A stretch of DNA of 64,000 nucleotides from Albidovulum sp. (lineage in GTDB: Bacteria > Pseudomonadota > Alphaproteobacteria > Rhodobacterales > Rhodobacteraceae), in assembly GCA_030837785.1 (NCBI GenBank), contig JAUQYA010000154.1, forward strand, positions 3,609-67,608, in the 5' to 3' direction. The translations under genes and the position numbers were made by a program. Each line of letters opens with the position of its first letter. The stretch's first letter is position 1. The notes under the pieces were generated by a model. That model worked only from the letters and a program-made list of their open reading frames with translations. It did not search any database and had not been told where the DNA came from. Below are positions 35,898 through 44,984 of this stretch, piece after piece.

Positions 35898-36322
35898 TCG
35901 CCAGCGCCCTTCGCTTGTTGCGCATCGGCCCTCTTATAAAAGCAATATGAAAGAAAAGAGAAGTTGATGCTGTTGGGCCTGTGGGCGGTGTGGATTTGCC
36001 AGGTTCGCGCCAAGACATGCACAGCCGGATCACCCTGTGGAAAACCACGGAACACTCCGGGGGCGGTGTTCTCATGGCACTAAAATACAAAGACATAACA
36101 GGCAGTTGTGAAATATTCGCCGGGGCCTGGCCCACACGATGCATGGCCCGGCTCACGGTGGATCGCCCGGCCATCCACACCGGCTCCGATCCCGCATCAA
36201 CAGGTGAACAAAATGCCGTGAGCATTGACAGAACTGTCACCCTGTCCCCACCTTCCTTGCGGGGACCAGACCGTCCACCCCTCCGCGGCACGCTTGCCCG
36301 TCGTTACCCACAGGATGATCCC
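35898..36322. other. oriC: Putative chromosomal replication origin (oriC)
   Basis: This 425-bp stretch is the longest gene-free region in the window. It lies between hemJ-rho-mnmE-mnmG-rsmG-parA-parB and maf-aroE-coaE-dnaQ, transcribed in opposite directions; the same surroundings flank oriC in Caulobacter and other alphaproteobacteria. It has 9-mers close to the DnaA box TGTGGATAA: TGTGGAAAA (36036-36044), TTACCCACA (36304-36312), TGTGGATTT (35989-35997) and CCATCCACA (36171-36179). AT-rich segments at about 35931-35970 and 36070-36118 stand out in GC-rich surroundings and could be the unwinding element. The evidence is position and sequence pattern only. Confidence 0.72.
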
Positions 36323-36922
36323 GTGACCTTCCGCCTCATCCTCGCCTCATCCTCCGAGATCCGCGCAGCCCTTCTGAGGAATGCCGGGCTCGACCCCGAC
36401 ATCCGCCCAGCGTGCATCGACGAAGACACGATCCGCGCGACCCTCGAAGCCGATGGCGCCAGCCCGCACGATCTTGCCGATGCGCTCGCGGAGCAGAAGG
36501 CGCGCCGCGTCAGCGAGAAAAACCCCGAAGCGCTGGTGCTCGGTTGCGACCAGGTCCTGGACCTTCACGGCCGGGTCTTCACCAAGCCGGACGATCCCGA
36601 TGCCGCAAGGGCGCAGATCCGGGCGCTCTCGGGTCGCACCCACCGCCTCCACTCCGCCGCCGTCGTCTGCCAGGGCAACGCGCCGCTCTGGCGGCATGTC
36701 GGGACGGCGCGGTTGACGATGCGCGGGGTGTCCGAGGCCTATCTTCACGACTACGTGGCGCGGAACTGGGAAAGCATCCGCCACAGTGTCGGCGCCTACA
36801 AGCTGGAGGAGGAAGGGGCGCGGCTTTTCTCGCACATCGAGGGGGATCACTTCACCATCCTCGGCCTGCCGCTGATCGAACTCTTGACCTGGCTCGCCGT
36901 TCGGGGCGACATCGCGGCATGA
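36323..36922 (+). CDS. maf: Maf-like nucleotide pyrophosphatase
   Basis: A 199-residue Maf/YhdE/YceF-family enzyme that hydrolyses nucleoside triphosphates, including modified ones, to monophosphates. Markers: LILASSSEIRAALLRNAGL at residues 5-23, the catalytic VLGCDQVL near 73, SGRTHRLHSA near 103 and KLEEEGARLF near 165. The start is GTG at 36323 after AGGAT; the putative DnaA box TTACCCACA lies 10 bp upstream. First gene of the maf-aroE-coaE-dnaQ operon. Confidence 0.94.
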   Translation: MTFRLILASSSEIRAALLRNAGLDPDIRPACIDEDTIRATLEADGASPHDLADALAEQKARRVSEKNPEALVLGCDQVLDLHGRVFTKPDDPDAARAQIRALSGRTHRLHSAAVVCQGNAPLWRHVGTARLTMRGVSEAYLHDYVARNWESIRHSVGAYKLEEEGARLFSHIEGDHFTILGLPLIELLTWLAVRGDIAA

Positions 36923-37758
36923 CCGACCATCCCCGCATACCGCTCGCCGGCGTCATCGGCTCTCCCGTCGCGCATTCGAAATCGCCGCGGCTTCATGGGC
37001 ATTGGCTGAAGACCTATGGAATCGCGGGATACTATGTCCCGATGGACGTGGCCCAGGCCGACCTTCGCGAGGTCATCTCCGCCCTGCCGAAGGCGGGCTT
37101 CGTGGGCGTCAACGTTACCATACCGCACAAGGAAAGCGTGCTTGCCCTCGCCGATGTGGTGACCGACCGCGCCGCGCTGATCGGGGCGGCGAATACGCTC
37201 ATCTTCCGCAGCGACGGGCGCATCCACGCCGACAATACCGATGGCTACGGCTTCATCGCCAACCTGCGCCAGAATGCCCCGGACTGGCAGCCGGCAGCCG
37301 GCCCGGCGGCGGTCATCGGCGCGGGAGGCGCCGCGCGCGCCGTCATCGCCTCGCTCATCGAGGTCGGAGTGCCGGAAATCCGCCTGGCAAACCGCACCCG
37401 CGCGCGGGCGGAAGCGCTGCGGCAGGAGTTCGGGGCCAAGGTCGTGGTCAACGACTGGGTGCAGGCCGGCAACATGCTCGACGGGGCCACCACGGTGGTC
37501 AACACCTCCTCGCTCGGCATGGTCGGAAAACCCGATTTCCGCGTACCCCTCGACGCGCTGTCACCCTCGGCCGTGGTCACCGACCTCGTCTACACGCCGC
37601 TGCGCACCCATCTGCTCGAAGAGGCCGCCAGTATCGGCTGCACCACCGTCGACGGGCTCGGGATGCTTATCCATCAGGCTGCCCCCGCCTTCGAGCGCTG
37701 GTTCGGCCTGCGGCCGGAGGTCGACGAGGCGGTGCGCGCGGCGGTTCTGGCGGAATGA
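36919..37758 (+). CDS. aroE: Shikimate dehydrogenase (NADP+)
   Basis: A 279-residue enzyme that reduces 3-dehydroshikimate to shikimate. Substrate-binding SKSPRLH is near residue 22, the catalytic lysine is in NVTIPHKE (near 70), and DNTDGYGF is near 108. The NADP-binding loop GAGGAARAV near 134 and the following NRTRARA confirm NADP preference. It overlaps maf and coaE by 4 bp each (ATGA), indicating coupled translation. Confidence 0.97.
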   Translation: MTDHPRIPLAGVIGSPVAHSKSPRLHGHWLKTYGIAGYYVPMDVAQADLREVISALPKAGFVGVNVTIPHKESVLALADVVTDRAALIGAANTLIFRSDGRIHADNTDGYGFIANLRQNAPDWQPAAGPAAVIGAGGAARAVIASLIEVGVPEIRLANRTRARAEALRQEFGAKVVVNDWVQAGNMLDGATTVVNTSSLGMVGKPDFRVPLDALSPSAVVTDLVYTPLRTHLLEEAASIGCTTVDGLGMLIHQAAPAFERWFGLRPEVDEAVRAAVLAE

Positions 37759-38357
37759 GCCGGCCGTTCCTTCTGGGCCTCACCGGCTCGATCGGCATGG
37801 GCAAGTCGACAACGGCGGCGATGTTCGCCGCCGAGGGCGTTCCCGTCTGGGACGCGGATGCCGCCGTCCACCGGCTTTATGCGCGGGGCGCGCCGGGCGT
37901 CGCCGCGATTGCGGCGCTGCGGCCGGACGCGATCATCGACGGTGCCGTCGATCGCGCGCGCCTGAAGGACTGGATCGCCACCGATTCCGACGCGCTGGCG
38001 CGGATCGAGGCGGCGGTCCACCCCCTGGTTGCCGCGGATCGTGCCGCCTTCATCGACCGCGCGGCGACGGCGGGGGTCGATCTGGTGCTGCTCGACATCC
38101 CGCTTCTGTTCGAGACCGGCGCGGAGGCCGCGCTTGATGCCACTCTTGTCGTCACCGCCCCCGCCGAGGTCCAGCGTGCCCGCGTCCTTGCGCGCCCCGG
38201 CATGACCGAAACCCAGTTTGCGACCATTCTCGCCCGACAGATGCCCGACGCCGAAAAGCGCGCCCGCGCGACCCATGTGATCGAGACCTCGACCCTTGAG
38301 CAGACCCGCGCGGCCGTGCAAGCGTTGATCGACGAACTCAGGGCCGGCCATGCGTGA
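37755..38357 (+). CDS. coaE: Dephospho-CoA kinase
   Basis: A 200-residue kinase for the last step of coenzyme A synthesis. Walker A is GSIGMGKST (residues 11-19). DADAAVHRLY near 33, the LDIPLLFETGAE segment near 114 and RQMPDAEKRARATHVIE near 157 (lid and adenine-binding parts) are visible. It overlaps aroE by 4 bp and dnaQ by 8 bp. Confidence 0.96.
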   Translation: MSRPFLLGLTGSIGMGKSTTAAMFAAEGVPVWDADAAVHRLYARGAPGVAAIAALRPDAIIDGAVDRARLKDWIATDSDALARIEAAVHPLVAADRAAFIDRAATAGVDLVLLDIPLLFETGAEAALDATLVVTAPAEVQRARVLARPGMTETQFATILARQMPDAEKRARATHVIETSTLEQTRAAVQALIDELRAGHA

Positions 38358-39042
38358 AATCGTCCTCGATACCGAAACCACCGGCTTCGAGCCCGCCGAG
38401 GGTCATCGCATCGTCGAGATCGGCGCTATCGAGCTTTTCAACCACATGCCGACCGGGCGCACCTTTCACCACTACGTGAATCCCGAACGCGCCATGCCGA
38501 CCGAAGCCTTCCAGGTCCACGGCCTCGGCGATGACTTCCTGCGCGACAAGCCCCGGTTCGTCGATATCGCCGCGGCGTTTCTCGACTTCCTGGGCGGGGA
38601 TTCCCGGCTGGTGATCCACAATGCCGCGTTCGACATGAAATTCCTCAACGCTGAACTGGGCTGGGTGAACCTGCCGCCAATCGCGATGGAGCGCGCGCTC
38701 GACACCGTGGCTCTGGCCCGGCGGAAGTTTCCCGGCGCGCCCGCCTCGCTCGACGCGCTTTGCCGACGCTTCGGTATCGACAACTCGGCGCGCGAAAACC
38801 ACGGCGCACTTCTCGACAGCGAGCTTCTGGCCGAAGTCTATCTGGAACTGATCGGCGGCCGCCAGCCCGATCTGGTCCTGGCTGTCACCGCCGGTCCGGC
38901 AAGTGCTGGCGTGGCGAGCGGCTGGAAGCCGGGGCCGCGGCCCGCCGCGCTTCCCCCGCGGCTGACCGAGGAGGAAAAGGCCGCACATGCGGCCTTGGTC
39001 GAGGCGTTGGGTGAAGGCGCAATCTGGAAGCGCTTCGACTGA
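38350..39042 (+). CDS. dnaQ: DNA polymerase III epsilon subunit (proofreading exonuclease)
   Basis: A 230-residue 3'-5' exonuclease that proofreads for DNA polymerase III. Exo I is LDTETTGFE (Asp7, Glu9), Exo II HNAAFDMKFLN near residue 94, and Exo III ENHGALLDSELLA (His and Asp) near 150. The C-terminal linker and tail should bind the alpha subunit. It is last in the maf-aroE-coaE-dnaQ operon. Its TGA is directly followed by the convergent sugar-transferase stop (TGATCA), with no spacer. Confidence 0.97.
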   Translation: MREIVLDTETTGFEPAEGHRIVEIGAIELFNHMPTGRTFHHYVNPERAMPTEAFQVHGLGDDFLRDKPRFVDIAAAFLDFLGGDSRLVIHNAAFDMKFLNAELGWVNLPPIAMERALDTVALARRKFPGAPASLDALCRRFGIDNSARENHGALLDSELLAEVYLELIGGRQPDLVLAVTAGPASAGVASGWKPGPRPAALPPRLTEEEKAAHAALVEALGEGAIWKRFD

Positions 39043-39714
39043 TCAGACGCCGGTACCGCGCAGGACGACCCCAACGGTCCTGAGGATGATCCGCAGATCC
39101 ATCAGAAGGCCGAGCTGGACGAAATAGGCGCTGTCGTAGATCGCGCGTTCCGCGAAGGAGCTGCGGTTGCGCGGGCTGACCTGCCAGAGCCCGGTGAGAC
39201 CGGGAAGCATGCGGTAGTAATCCGCGTACCCACGGCCGCCCGGGTAGATGTCTTGCTGATCGGGCGTGAATGGGCGCGGGCCGACGATGCTCATCGTTCC
39301 GGTCAACACGTTCCAGAGCTGCGGCAACTCATCAAGGCTCGTCTTACGCAGGAACGCGCCGAAACGGGTGACGCGGGGATCACGCCTCAGCTTCTGGGTC
39401 TGCTGCCATTCGGCGGCAAGCGCCGGATCGTCCGCGAGTATCCTTGCAAGCGCGGCGTCGGCATCGGGGATCATCGTGCGGAACTTCCAGCAACGGAACG
39501 TCTCTCCGTCACGGCCTACGCGCAGTTGCGAATAGAGCGGTCTCCCGCCACCAAGCGAGGCGAGAAGGGTGACGAGGACGACCACCGGCACGACCACCGG
39601 CAGCATCACCGCCACGAGGGCGAGATCGAAAAGCCGCTTTCCATAGCTCGCGTAGTAGCTTGGCCGGCAGAGAGAGAGAGCGTCGTTGCGGAACTCGAAA
39701 AGGGGGGCAGCCAT
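39043..39714 (-). CDS. Undecaprenyl-phosphate sugar-phosphotransferase (WcaJ/ExoY family)
   Basis: A 223-residue membrane glycosyltransferase that moves a sugar phosphate from a UDP-sugar to undecaprenyl phosphate, starting exopolysaccharide or O-antigen units. There is one hydrophobic hairpin-like segment (about 28-52, LALVAVMLPVVVPVVVLV). The cytosolic catalytic part has CWKFRTM near 78, RDPRVTRFGAFLRKTSLDELPQ near 110 and GPRPFTPDQ near 145. Only this initiating enzyme is present; no other polysaccharide genes are nearby. AGGAGA precedes the start. It is the first gene of the block separating dnaQ from secB. Confidence 0.93.
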   Translation of the reverse strand: MAAPLFEFRNDALSLCRPSYYASYGKRLFDLALVAVMLPVVVPVVVLVTLLASLGGGRPLYSQLRVGRDGETFRCWKFRTMIPDADAALARILADDPALAAEWQQTQKLRRDPRVTRFGAFLRKTSLDELPQLWNVLTGTMSIVGPRPFTPDQQDIYPGGRGYADYYRMLPGLTGLWQVSPRNRSSFAERAIYDSAYFVQLGLLMDLRIILRTVGVVLRGTGV

Positions 39715-39993
39715 CCCGGAGTCTCCTGGGCAGGTGGTCCGGACGTCCCCCAGATGTCCGTTGATGAGGACACTATGGAAGGAAACGTTTCGGAATTTCG
39801 ACGCCTAATTTTTCGAGTGTGAAAACAACCGATAACGCCGGCGGATTCGCGCCGCCATTGCGGCGAAATCATGGCAAATGGTTAATATGTCTGGGGTTTC
39901 GGGCGGTACGCGGCCCGTCCGGCGCCCAAAATTTCAGCAACAGTGGTGCGCGAAGGAACGATCCGGTCAGCCCGCTCGCAACAAACTCAACCG

Positions 39994-41298
39994 TTAGGCG
40001 AATCGATTCCACAGGTTTTCCAGCCGCTCCTGGCGGCCTGAGCGCGGCTGCGGGTTGATGCCCTGCGAAAGGACACGCGCGGAAAGGGACTCGAGCGTTT
40101 CCGTATCAAACATCGCCTTCGCGGTCGGCGTCTCCCATCCGGCGTAGCGTTCGGCGCGCGCCCGTTCAAGCGCACCGTCCTGAAGAAGGGCGGCCGCGGC
40201 CTTCAGGGCGCGCGCGCAGACATCCATCGCGCCGACATGGGCAAGGATCAGGTCCTGGGGGTCGAGGCTCTGGCGCCTGATCTTGGCATCGAAGTTCGTG
40301 CCGCCCGTGGCAAGACCACCGGCGCGCAAGATCTCGTAATAGGCCCGCGCCATTTCCGGCACGGAATCGGGAAACTGGTCGGTGTCCCAGCCGGACTGGT
40401 AGTCGTTCCGGTTCATGTCGATGGAGCCGAAGATCCCGAGCGATGCGGCGAGGGCGATCTCGTGTTCAAACGAATGCCCGGCAAGGACCGCGTGCCCCTG
40501 TTCGATGTTGACCTTCACCTCGCGCTCCAGCCCGAAGTCCTTGAGGAACCCGTAGACCGTAGCAACGTCGTAGTCGTATTGGTGCTTCGAGGGTTCCTGC
40601 GGTTTCGGCTCGATCAGGATCGTCCCGGGAAATCCGATCCTGTGCTTGTAGTCGACGACCATCTGCAGGAACCGCCCCGCCTGCCGCCGCTCGCGTCCGA
40701 GGTCTGTGTTCAGAAGCGTTTCGTAGCCTTCGCGCCCGCCCCAGAGGACATAGTTCTGGCCGCCGAGACGGTGGGTCGCATCCATGCAGGCCTTCACCGT
40801 CGCCGCCGACCAGGCAAAGACGTCGGGGTCGGGGTTCGTCGCCGCGCCCGCCATGAACCGGCGGTGCGAGAAGAGATTCGCGGTGCCCCACAGAAGCCGC
40901 GTCCGCCGCGTCTCCATCTTCCGCGCGATGTAGTCGACGATTTCCTCGAAGTTGCGCAGGCTTTCGGCGAAGCTTCCGCCCTCGGGCCGGATGTCCGCGT
41001 CGTGGAAGCAGAAGAACGGAACGCCAAGGATGCCGAACATCTCGAAGGCCGCATCGGCCTTCATCCGCGCATGGTCCATCGTCTCGCCGAACCAGGGCCG
41101 GGTGAAGGTCTGGCCGCCGAACGGATCATTCCCCGGCCATGCGAAGCAATGCCACCAGGCGGCGGCGAAGCGCAGATGATCCTCCATCCGCTTGCCCAGC
41201 ACCACCTCGTCGGGGTTGTAGTGGCGGAAGGCAAAGTCGTTGTCGCTTTCGGGGCCTTCGTAGTGGATGGCGGGGATGTCCTTGAAAAAGTCGGTCAT
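39994..41298 (-). CDS. xylA: Xylose isomerase
   Basis: A 434-residue enzyme converting D-xylose to D-xylulose. The catalytic His lies in FCFHDADI near residue 100; metal ligands are in IEPKPQEPSKHQYD near 230, EQGHA near 267 and SIDMNR near 295. Full length for the long (class II) xylose isomerases. It is the last gene of the leftward xyl operon, 9 bp after xylB. The 279 bp to the left (39715-39993) hold no gene and should carry the operon terminator and the sugar-transferase promoter; I could not define either precisely. Confidence 0.97.
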   Translation of the reverse strand: MTDFFKDIPAIHYEGPESDNDFAFRHYNPDEVVLGKRMEDHLRFAAAWWHCFAWPGNDPFGGQTFTRPWFGETMDHARMKADAAFEMFGILGVPFFCFHDADIRPEGGSFAESLRNFEEIVDYIARKMETRRTRLLWGTANLFSHRRFMAGAATNPDPDVFAWSAATVKACMDATHRLGGQNYVLWGGREGYETLLNTDLGRERRQAGRFLQMVVDYKHRIGFPGTILIEPKPQEPSKHQYDYDVATVYGFLKDFGLEREVKVNIEQGHAVLAGHSFEHEIALAASLGIFGSIDMNRNDYQSGWDTDQFPDSVPEMARAYYEILRAGGLATGGTNFDAKIRRQSLDPQDLILAHVGAMDVCARALKAAAALLQDGALERARAERYAGWETPTAKAMFDTETLESLSARVLSQGINPQPRSGRQERLENLWNRFA

Positions 41299-41307
41299 GG
41301 AAGTCTC

Positions 41308-42744
41308 TCAGGTCAGGCCCTTGATGGCCGATTGCGCGGCCCGGTAGCGGGCGAAGCCTTCGTCGAAGGCGGGGAAGAGGATGGCATCGGGTTCGAAGGT
41401 GCGGGCGATCGCGGGTGCGGTGGCAATCGCGGCCCCCGTGCCCGTCGCGGCCATGAGCCCAAGCCGCGCCGCGCCGAAGGCGCCGCCGAAGTCGCCCGCC
41501 ACGGGCACCGCGACCGGCGTGCCGAGCGCCGTTGCGAGGGCGGCAAGCCAGTAGTCCGATTTGGAGCCGCCCCCGACCGCAATCAGCCTGTCGATCTGCG
41601 TGCCGGTCGCGGCCAGCGCGTCGCGGCAATCGCGGATCGCGAACGCCACCCCTTCGAGGACCGCCCGCGTGGCGGCGTTGCGGTCCGTCGCATGTTCCAG
41701 CCCGACGAACGCACCGCGGATCGCGGCGTCGTTGAGCGGTGTCCGTTCGCCGCCGAGGTAGGGCAGGAAACACGTCTTTCCCGGCGCCCTGAGGGCGCCC
41801 AGCCCGACCGTCAGCGTTCCCGCCTCGGCCCCGGCAAGCCGTGCGAACCAGTTGAGCGCGTCGGTCGCGGCAAGGATCACCCCCACCTGGTGCCACCTGC
41901 CCGGCAGCGCGTGGCAGAAGGTGTGGACCGCGGTGGCCGGGTCCGGCCGGTAGCCGTCATTCGCAGCGAAAAGCACGCCCGAGGTGCCGAGCGAGACAAA
42001 GGCCTGCCCGGCGGATACGACGCCCACACCGATTGCTGCTGCCGCATTGTCGCCGGCGCCTCCGGCGACGACGGCCGAGCCCGGAATGCCGAACCGCGCC
42101 GAAATTTCGGGGCGGACCCGGCCCGAGACGTCAGACCCTTCGACAAGCTGCGGCATGGCGTCCAGAGTCATGTCGGTTGCGGCAAGAAGTGCCTCGGACC
42201 AGGCCCGCGCGCCGGTGTCGAGCCAGCTGGTTCCCGCCGCATCCGACATTTCCGCGACATGCTCGCCGGTCAGCCACAGGCGCAGGTAATCCTTTGGCAG
42301 CAGCACTTTTGCCATCCGCGCGAAGACTTCGGGTTCGTGTCGCCTGACCCAGACGAGTTTCGGCGCGGTGAATCCCGGAAAGACGATGTTGCCCGTGACC
42401 ACCCGGAACCTCGGATCGGCGTCCAGTTCGGCCGCCTCGGCATGAGCGCGGGTATCGTTCCAGAGGATGCAGGGCCGCAGCACGTTGTCCGAGCCGTCAA
42501 GCAGCGTCGCCCCGTGCATCTGCCCCGAAAGCCCGATGCCGCGGATGGCGGCCCGCCCGTTCGCGGGCAGGGCACCGATCACCGTCTCGGCCGCCACGAT
42601 CCAGTCGGCCGGCGATTGTTCGGACCAGCCGCCATGCGGGCGCGACACACTCAGCGGCGCGGTCGCCTCGGCCACGACGCGTTGGCTCTCGTCGACGAGA
42701 ACGCCCTTGAGACCCGATGTGCCGAGGTCGAGACCCAGAAACAT
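41308..42744 (-). CDS. xylB: Xylulokinase
   Basis: A 478-residue FGGY-family kinase that phosphorylates D-xylulose to xylulose 5-phosphate for the pentose phosphate pathway. N-terminal LGLDLGTSGLKG (residues 3-14) is the phosphate-binding motif. GLSGQMHG near 75 and LWNDTRAHAEA near 95 bind substrate; the FGGY signature region with GGGSKSD lies near 388. One base separates it from the ATP-binding-protein gene upstream. Confidence 0.96.
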   Translation of the reverse strand: MFLGLDLGTSGLKGVLVDESQRVVAEATAPLSVSRPHGGWSEQSPADWIVAAETVIGALPANGRAAIRGIGLSGQMHGATLLDGSDNVLRPCILWNDTRAHAEAAELDADPRFRVVTGNIVFPGFTAPKLVWVRRHEPEVFARMAKVLLPKDYLRLWLTGEHVAEMSDAAGTSWLDTGARAWSEALLAATDMTLDAMPQLVEGSDVSGRVRPEISARFGIPGSAVVAGGAGDNAAAAIGVGVVSAGQAFVSLGTSGVLFAANDGYRPDPATAVHTFCHALPGRWHQVGVILAATDALNWFARLAGAEAGTLTVGLGALRAPGKTCFLPYLGGERTPLNDAAIRGAFVGLEHATDRNAATRAVLEGVAFAIRDCRDALAATGTQIDRLIAVGGGSKSDYWLAALATALGTPVAVPVAGDFGGAFGAARLGLMAATGTGAAIATAPAIARTFEPDAILFPAFDEGFARYRAAQSAIKGLT

Positions 42745-42745
42745 G

Positions 42746-43510
42746 TCACGCCATCTTTCCAGGCTTCTTGCCCAGGATGATCATCCCCAGGATGTCTTCG
42801 TCGGTCACCTCGTTCACCCTGACCGTGCCGACAAGCTGGCCGTTCTTCATGACCGAAGCGCGGTCGCAAAGCTTCATCACGTTGTGGATGTCGTGCTCGA
42901 TCAGGAAGATGCCCAGGCCTTGCGCCTTCAGCTCCTGGATCAGTTCCGCCACCATCTGCGTCTCATGAGGCCCGAGCGCGGCGGTCGGTTCGTCCATGAT
43001 CAGGATTCGCGCGTTGAAATAGACTGCCCGCGCGATCGCGACGGATTGGCGTTGCCCGCCCGACAGCGCCGAGACCGGCACGTTGAACTTGCGGAAGTTG
43101 GGGTTGAGGCGGCCCATGATCTTGCGGGTCTCGGCCTCCATCCGCACATCGTCGACAAGACCGGCCGCCGTCACCAGCTCGCGCCCGAGAAAGAGGTTCG
43201 AAGCCGCGTCGAGATTGTCGGCCAGCGCGAGTGTCTGGTAGATCGTCTCGATGTTGTAGGCACGCGCGTCGCGAGGGTTTTCGATGCTGGCTTTTTCGCC
43301 GTTGATCCGGATCTCGCCGCTGTCGGCGCGGTAGGCGCCCGACAGACATTTGATCAGGGTGGATTTGCCCGCGCCGTTGTGGCCGAGAAGCCCGACGACC
43401 TCGCCGGGATAGAGGTCGATGGTGACATGGTCCACGGCCTTGATGCCACCGAAGGCGATGGAGATGTCGCGCATTTCGACGAGGGGCGTGGGTTTCGCCT
43501 GAGCGTTCAT
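42746..43510 (-). CDS. Sugar ABC transporter ATP-binding protein (single NBD), xylose operon
   Basis: A 254-residue ATPase for the xylose importer. Walker A GHNGAGKST near residue 42, signature ALSGGQRQSVAIARAV near 148, Walker B ILIMDEPTAAL near 170 and switch EHDIHN near 205. It has one ATPase domain, unlike E. coli XylG with two, so two copies should assemble per transporter, as in FrcA-type systems. It is 7 bp after the permease gene and 1 bp before xylB. Confidence 0.93.
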   Translation of the reverse strand: MNAQAKPTPLVEMRDISIAFGGIKAVDHVTIDLYPGEVVGLLGHNGAGKSTLIKCLSGAYRADSGEIRINGEKASIENPRDARAYNIETIYQTLALADNLDAASNLFLGRELVTAAGLVDDVRMEAETRKIMGRLNPNFRKFNVPVSALSGGQRQSVAIARAVYFNARILIMDEPTAALGPHETQMVAELIQELKAQGLGIFLIEHDIHNVMKLCDRASVMKNGQLVGTVRVNEVTDEDILGMIILGKKPGKMA

Positions 43511-43517
43511 GATCCCC

Positions 43518-44852
43518 TCACTTCGCGCGGGTGCGGTAAAGCTTGTCGAGGTAGACGGCGAGGACGAGGACCGAGCCGACGACGACCTGCTGGATCGCGG
43601 CGTCGAAGCCGATCAGCACCATGCCGGTCTGGAGGCTCTGCATCACCAGCGCACCAATGATCGCGCCGTAGATCGTTCCGATTCCGCCGCCCAGCGATGT
43701 GCCGCCGATCACCGCCGAGGCGATGACGTAAAGCTCGTCGAGCGTCCCGAGTGCGTTCGTCGCCGAATTGAGCCGCGCCGAGGCGACGACAGACGACAGG
43801 CCGCACAGCAAGCCCATCAGGGCGAAGATCTTCACCGTCATCCAGCGCGTGTTGATGCCGGCGAGCTCGGCCGCCTCCGGGTTGCCGCCGATGGCGAAGA
43901 CGTAGCGTCCGAACCGCGTCCGGGTCATCAGGAAGGTCATTGCGATACCCACCGCGACCAGGATCAGGACCGGAATGGCGAAGCCGTGGCTGATGAACAG
44001 CCCGCCTTCGGGAACGGTAAGGCCGTTCGCTTGTGCATACTGGTTCACGATGCCCTTGGGCCAGGGATAGGCGTTGACCAGAAGGACGGCGCCGATGACG
44101 ATGCCGCAGCCGACGACCGCCAGGAAGACCTCGGCCCAGACCGGGCGTAGCGGAAACTCGAACTTCCGCCGCTGCTTCCGCCCGTTGAGGATCAGAAGGA
44201 TGATGCCGGCGCAGGCCAGAAGGCCGACGATCCAGCTTCCTGTCGCGCCGACCGCGCCATAGGGTCCGCCACCGAGAAGCGCAAAGGTCGCGTCCACCGG
44301 CGAAATCGTCTCGCCCCGGGCGACAAGGAAGGCGGCGCCGCGCCAGACCAGCAGCCCGCCAAGCGTGACGATGAAGGAGGGGATGCCGCCAAAGGCGATG
44401 AGAAACCCGTGCAGGGCGCCGATCGCCGCGCCAAGCGCCATGCCCGTCAGGACGGCGATAAGCCAGATCAGCGGATGGCCGAGGCCGAGGTAGTCCGGCA
44501 GGACGTAGACCTGCATCACCCCCATCATGATCGCGCAAAGCCCGAGGATGGAGCCGACCGAGAGGTCGATGTGGCGTGTGACGATGACCAGCACCATCCC
44601 CGTCGCCATGATCCCGATGGAAGCGGTCTGCACCGACAGGTTCCACAGGTTGCGCGGCGTCAGGAAGGCGCCGAAGCCGTTCGCGAAGTAGCCATAGAGG
44701 TGAAATCCGATCCAGATCAGGACAAGCGCCCCGACCATCCCGAGAAGGCGGGTGTCAAGTTCCGTCGCCCTGAGGAAGCGGGCCGCCGGACCCTCGGCGG
44801 CCTGCGGCGAGGCGGTCGCGGTTCCGGTGGACGTGGTGGTGGGTCGGGTCAT
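43518..44852 (-). CDS. xylH: Sugar ABC transporter permease, XylH type
   Basis: A 444-residue inner-membrane permease with about ten hydrophobic segments. Family motifs of ribose/xylose permeases: TRHIDLSVGSILGL near residue 92 and AIGGNPEAAELAGIN near 333, the ATPase-contact loop. A short Ser/Thr/Ala-rich cytoplasmic N-terminus precedes the first helix. It follows xylF after a 132-bp spacer with a strong hairpin, which probably lowers its expression relative to the binding protein. Confidence 0.93.
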   Translation of the reverse strand: MTRPTTTSTGTATASPQAAEGPAARFLRATELDTRLLGMVGALVLIWIGFHLYGYFANGFGAFLTPRNLWNLSVQTASIGIMATGMVLVIVTRHIDLSVGSILGLCAIMMGVMQVYVLPDYLGLGHPLIWLIAVLTGMALGAAIGALHGFLIAFGGIPSFIVTLGGLLVWRGAAFLVARGETISPVDATFALLGGGPYGAVGATGSWIVGLLACAGIILLILNGRKQRRKFEFPLRPVWAEVFLAVVGCGIVIGAVLLVNAYPWPKGIVNQYAQANGLTVPEGGLFISHGFAIPVLILVAVGIAMTFLMTRTRFGRYVFAIGGNPEAAELAGINTRWMTVKIFALMGLLCGLSSVVASARLNSATNALGTLDELYVIASAVIGGTSLGGGIGTIYGAIIGALVMQSLQTGMVLIGFDAAIQQVVVGSVLVLAVYLDKLYRTRAK

Positions 44853-44950
44853 GTCCTCATCCGCCGATGCAGAAGTGGGATGCGGCCGCCTGACAGCGGA
44901 GCCGCCAGGATCGGGACGCGATCGCGCCGGGCGGGATGCCTTGCGCGTGT

Positions 44951-44972
44951 CCCGGCGCCGGAGGGCGCCGGG
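44951..44972. promoter_or_regulatory. Intercistronic hairpin between xylF and xylH
   Basis: A 9-bp perfect stem, CCCGGCGCC / GGCGCCGGG, with a 4-base loop, starting 12 bp after the xylF stop. No T-run follows. In binding-protein ABC operons such structures protect the upstream mRNA from 3' exonucleases or partly terminate, giving more binding protein than permease. This is inference from position and structure. Confidence 0.65.
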
Positions 44973-44984
44973 CCGGACCCAGGA

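Noticed and set aside
39715..39993. Small gene or RNA in the gap between the sugar transferase and xylA
   Set aside because: Several short imperfect repeats but no open frame with a ribosome-binding site and no tRNA-like fold.
40237..42780. Long plus-strand open frame (847 codons) antisense to xylA-xylB
   Set aside because: Codon-phase shadow of GC-rich genes; no recognisable domain, and both genes on the other strand are clear.
42746..43510. Truncated XylG (half the length of E. coli XylG)
   Set aside because: Single-domain ATPases are normal for FrcA-type sugar importers; start, stop and all motifs are intact.
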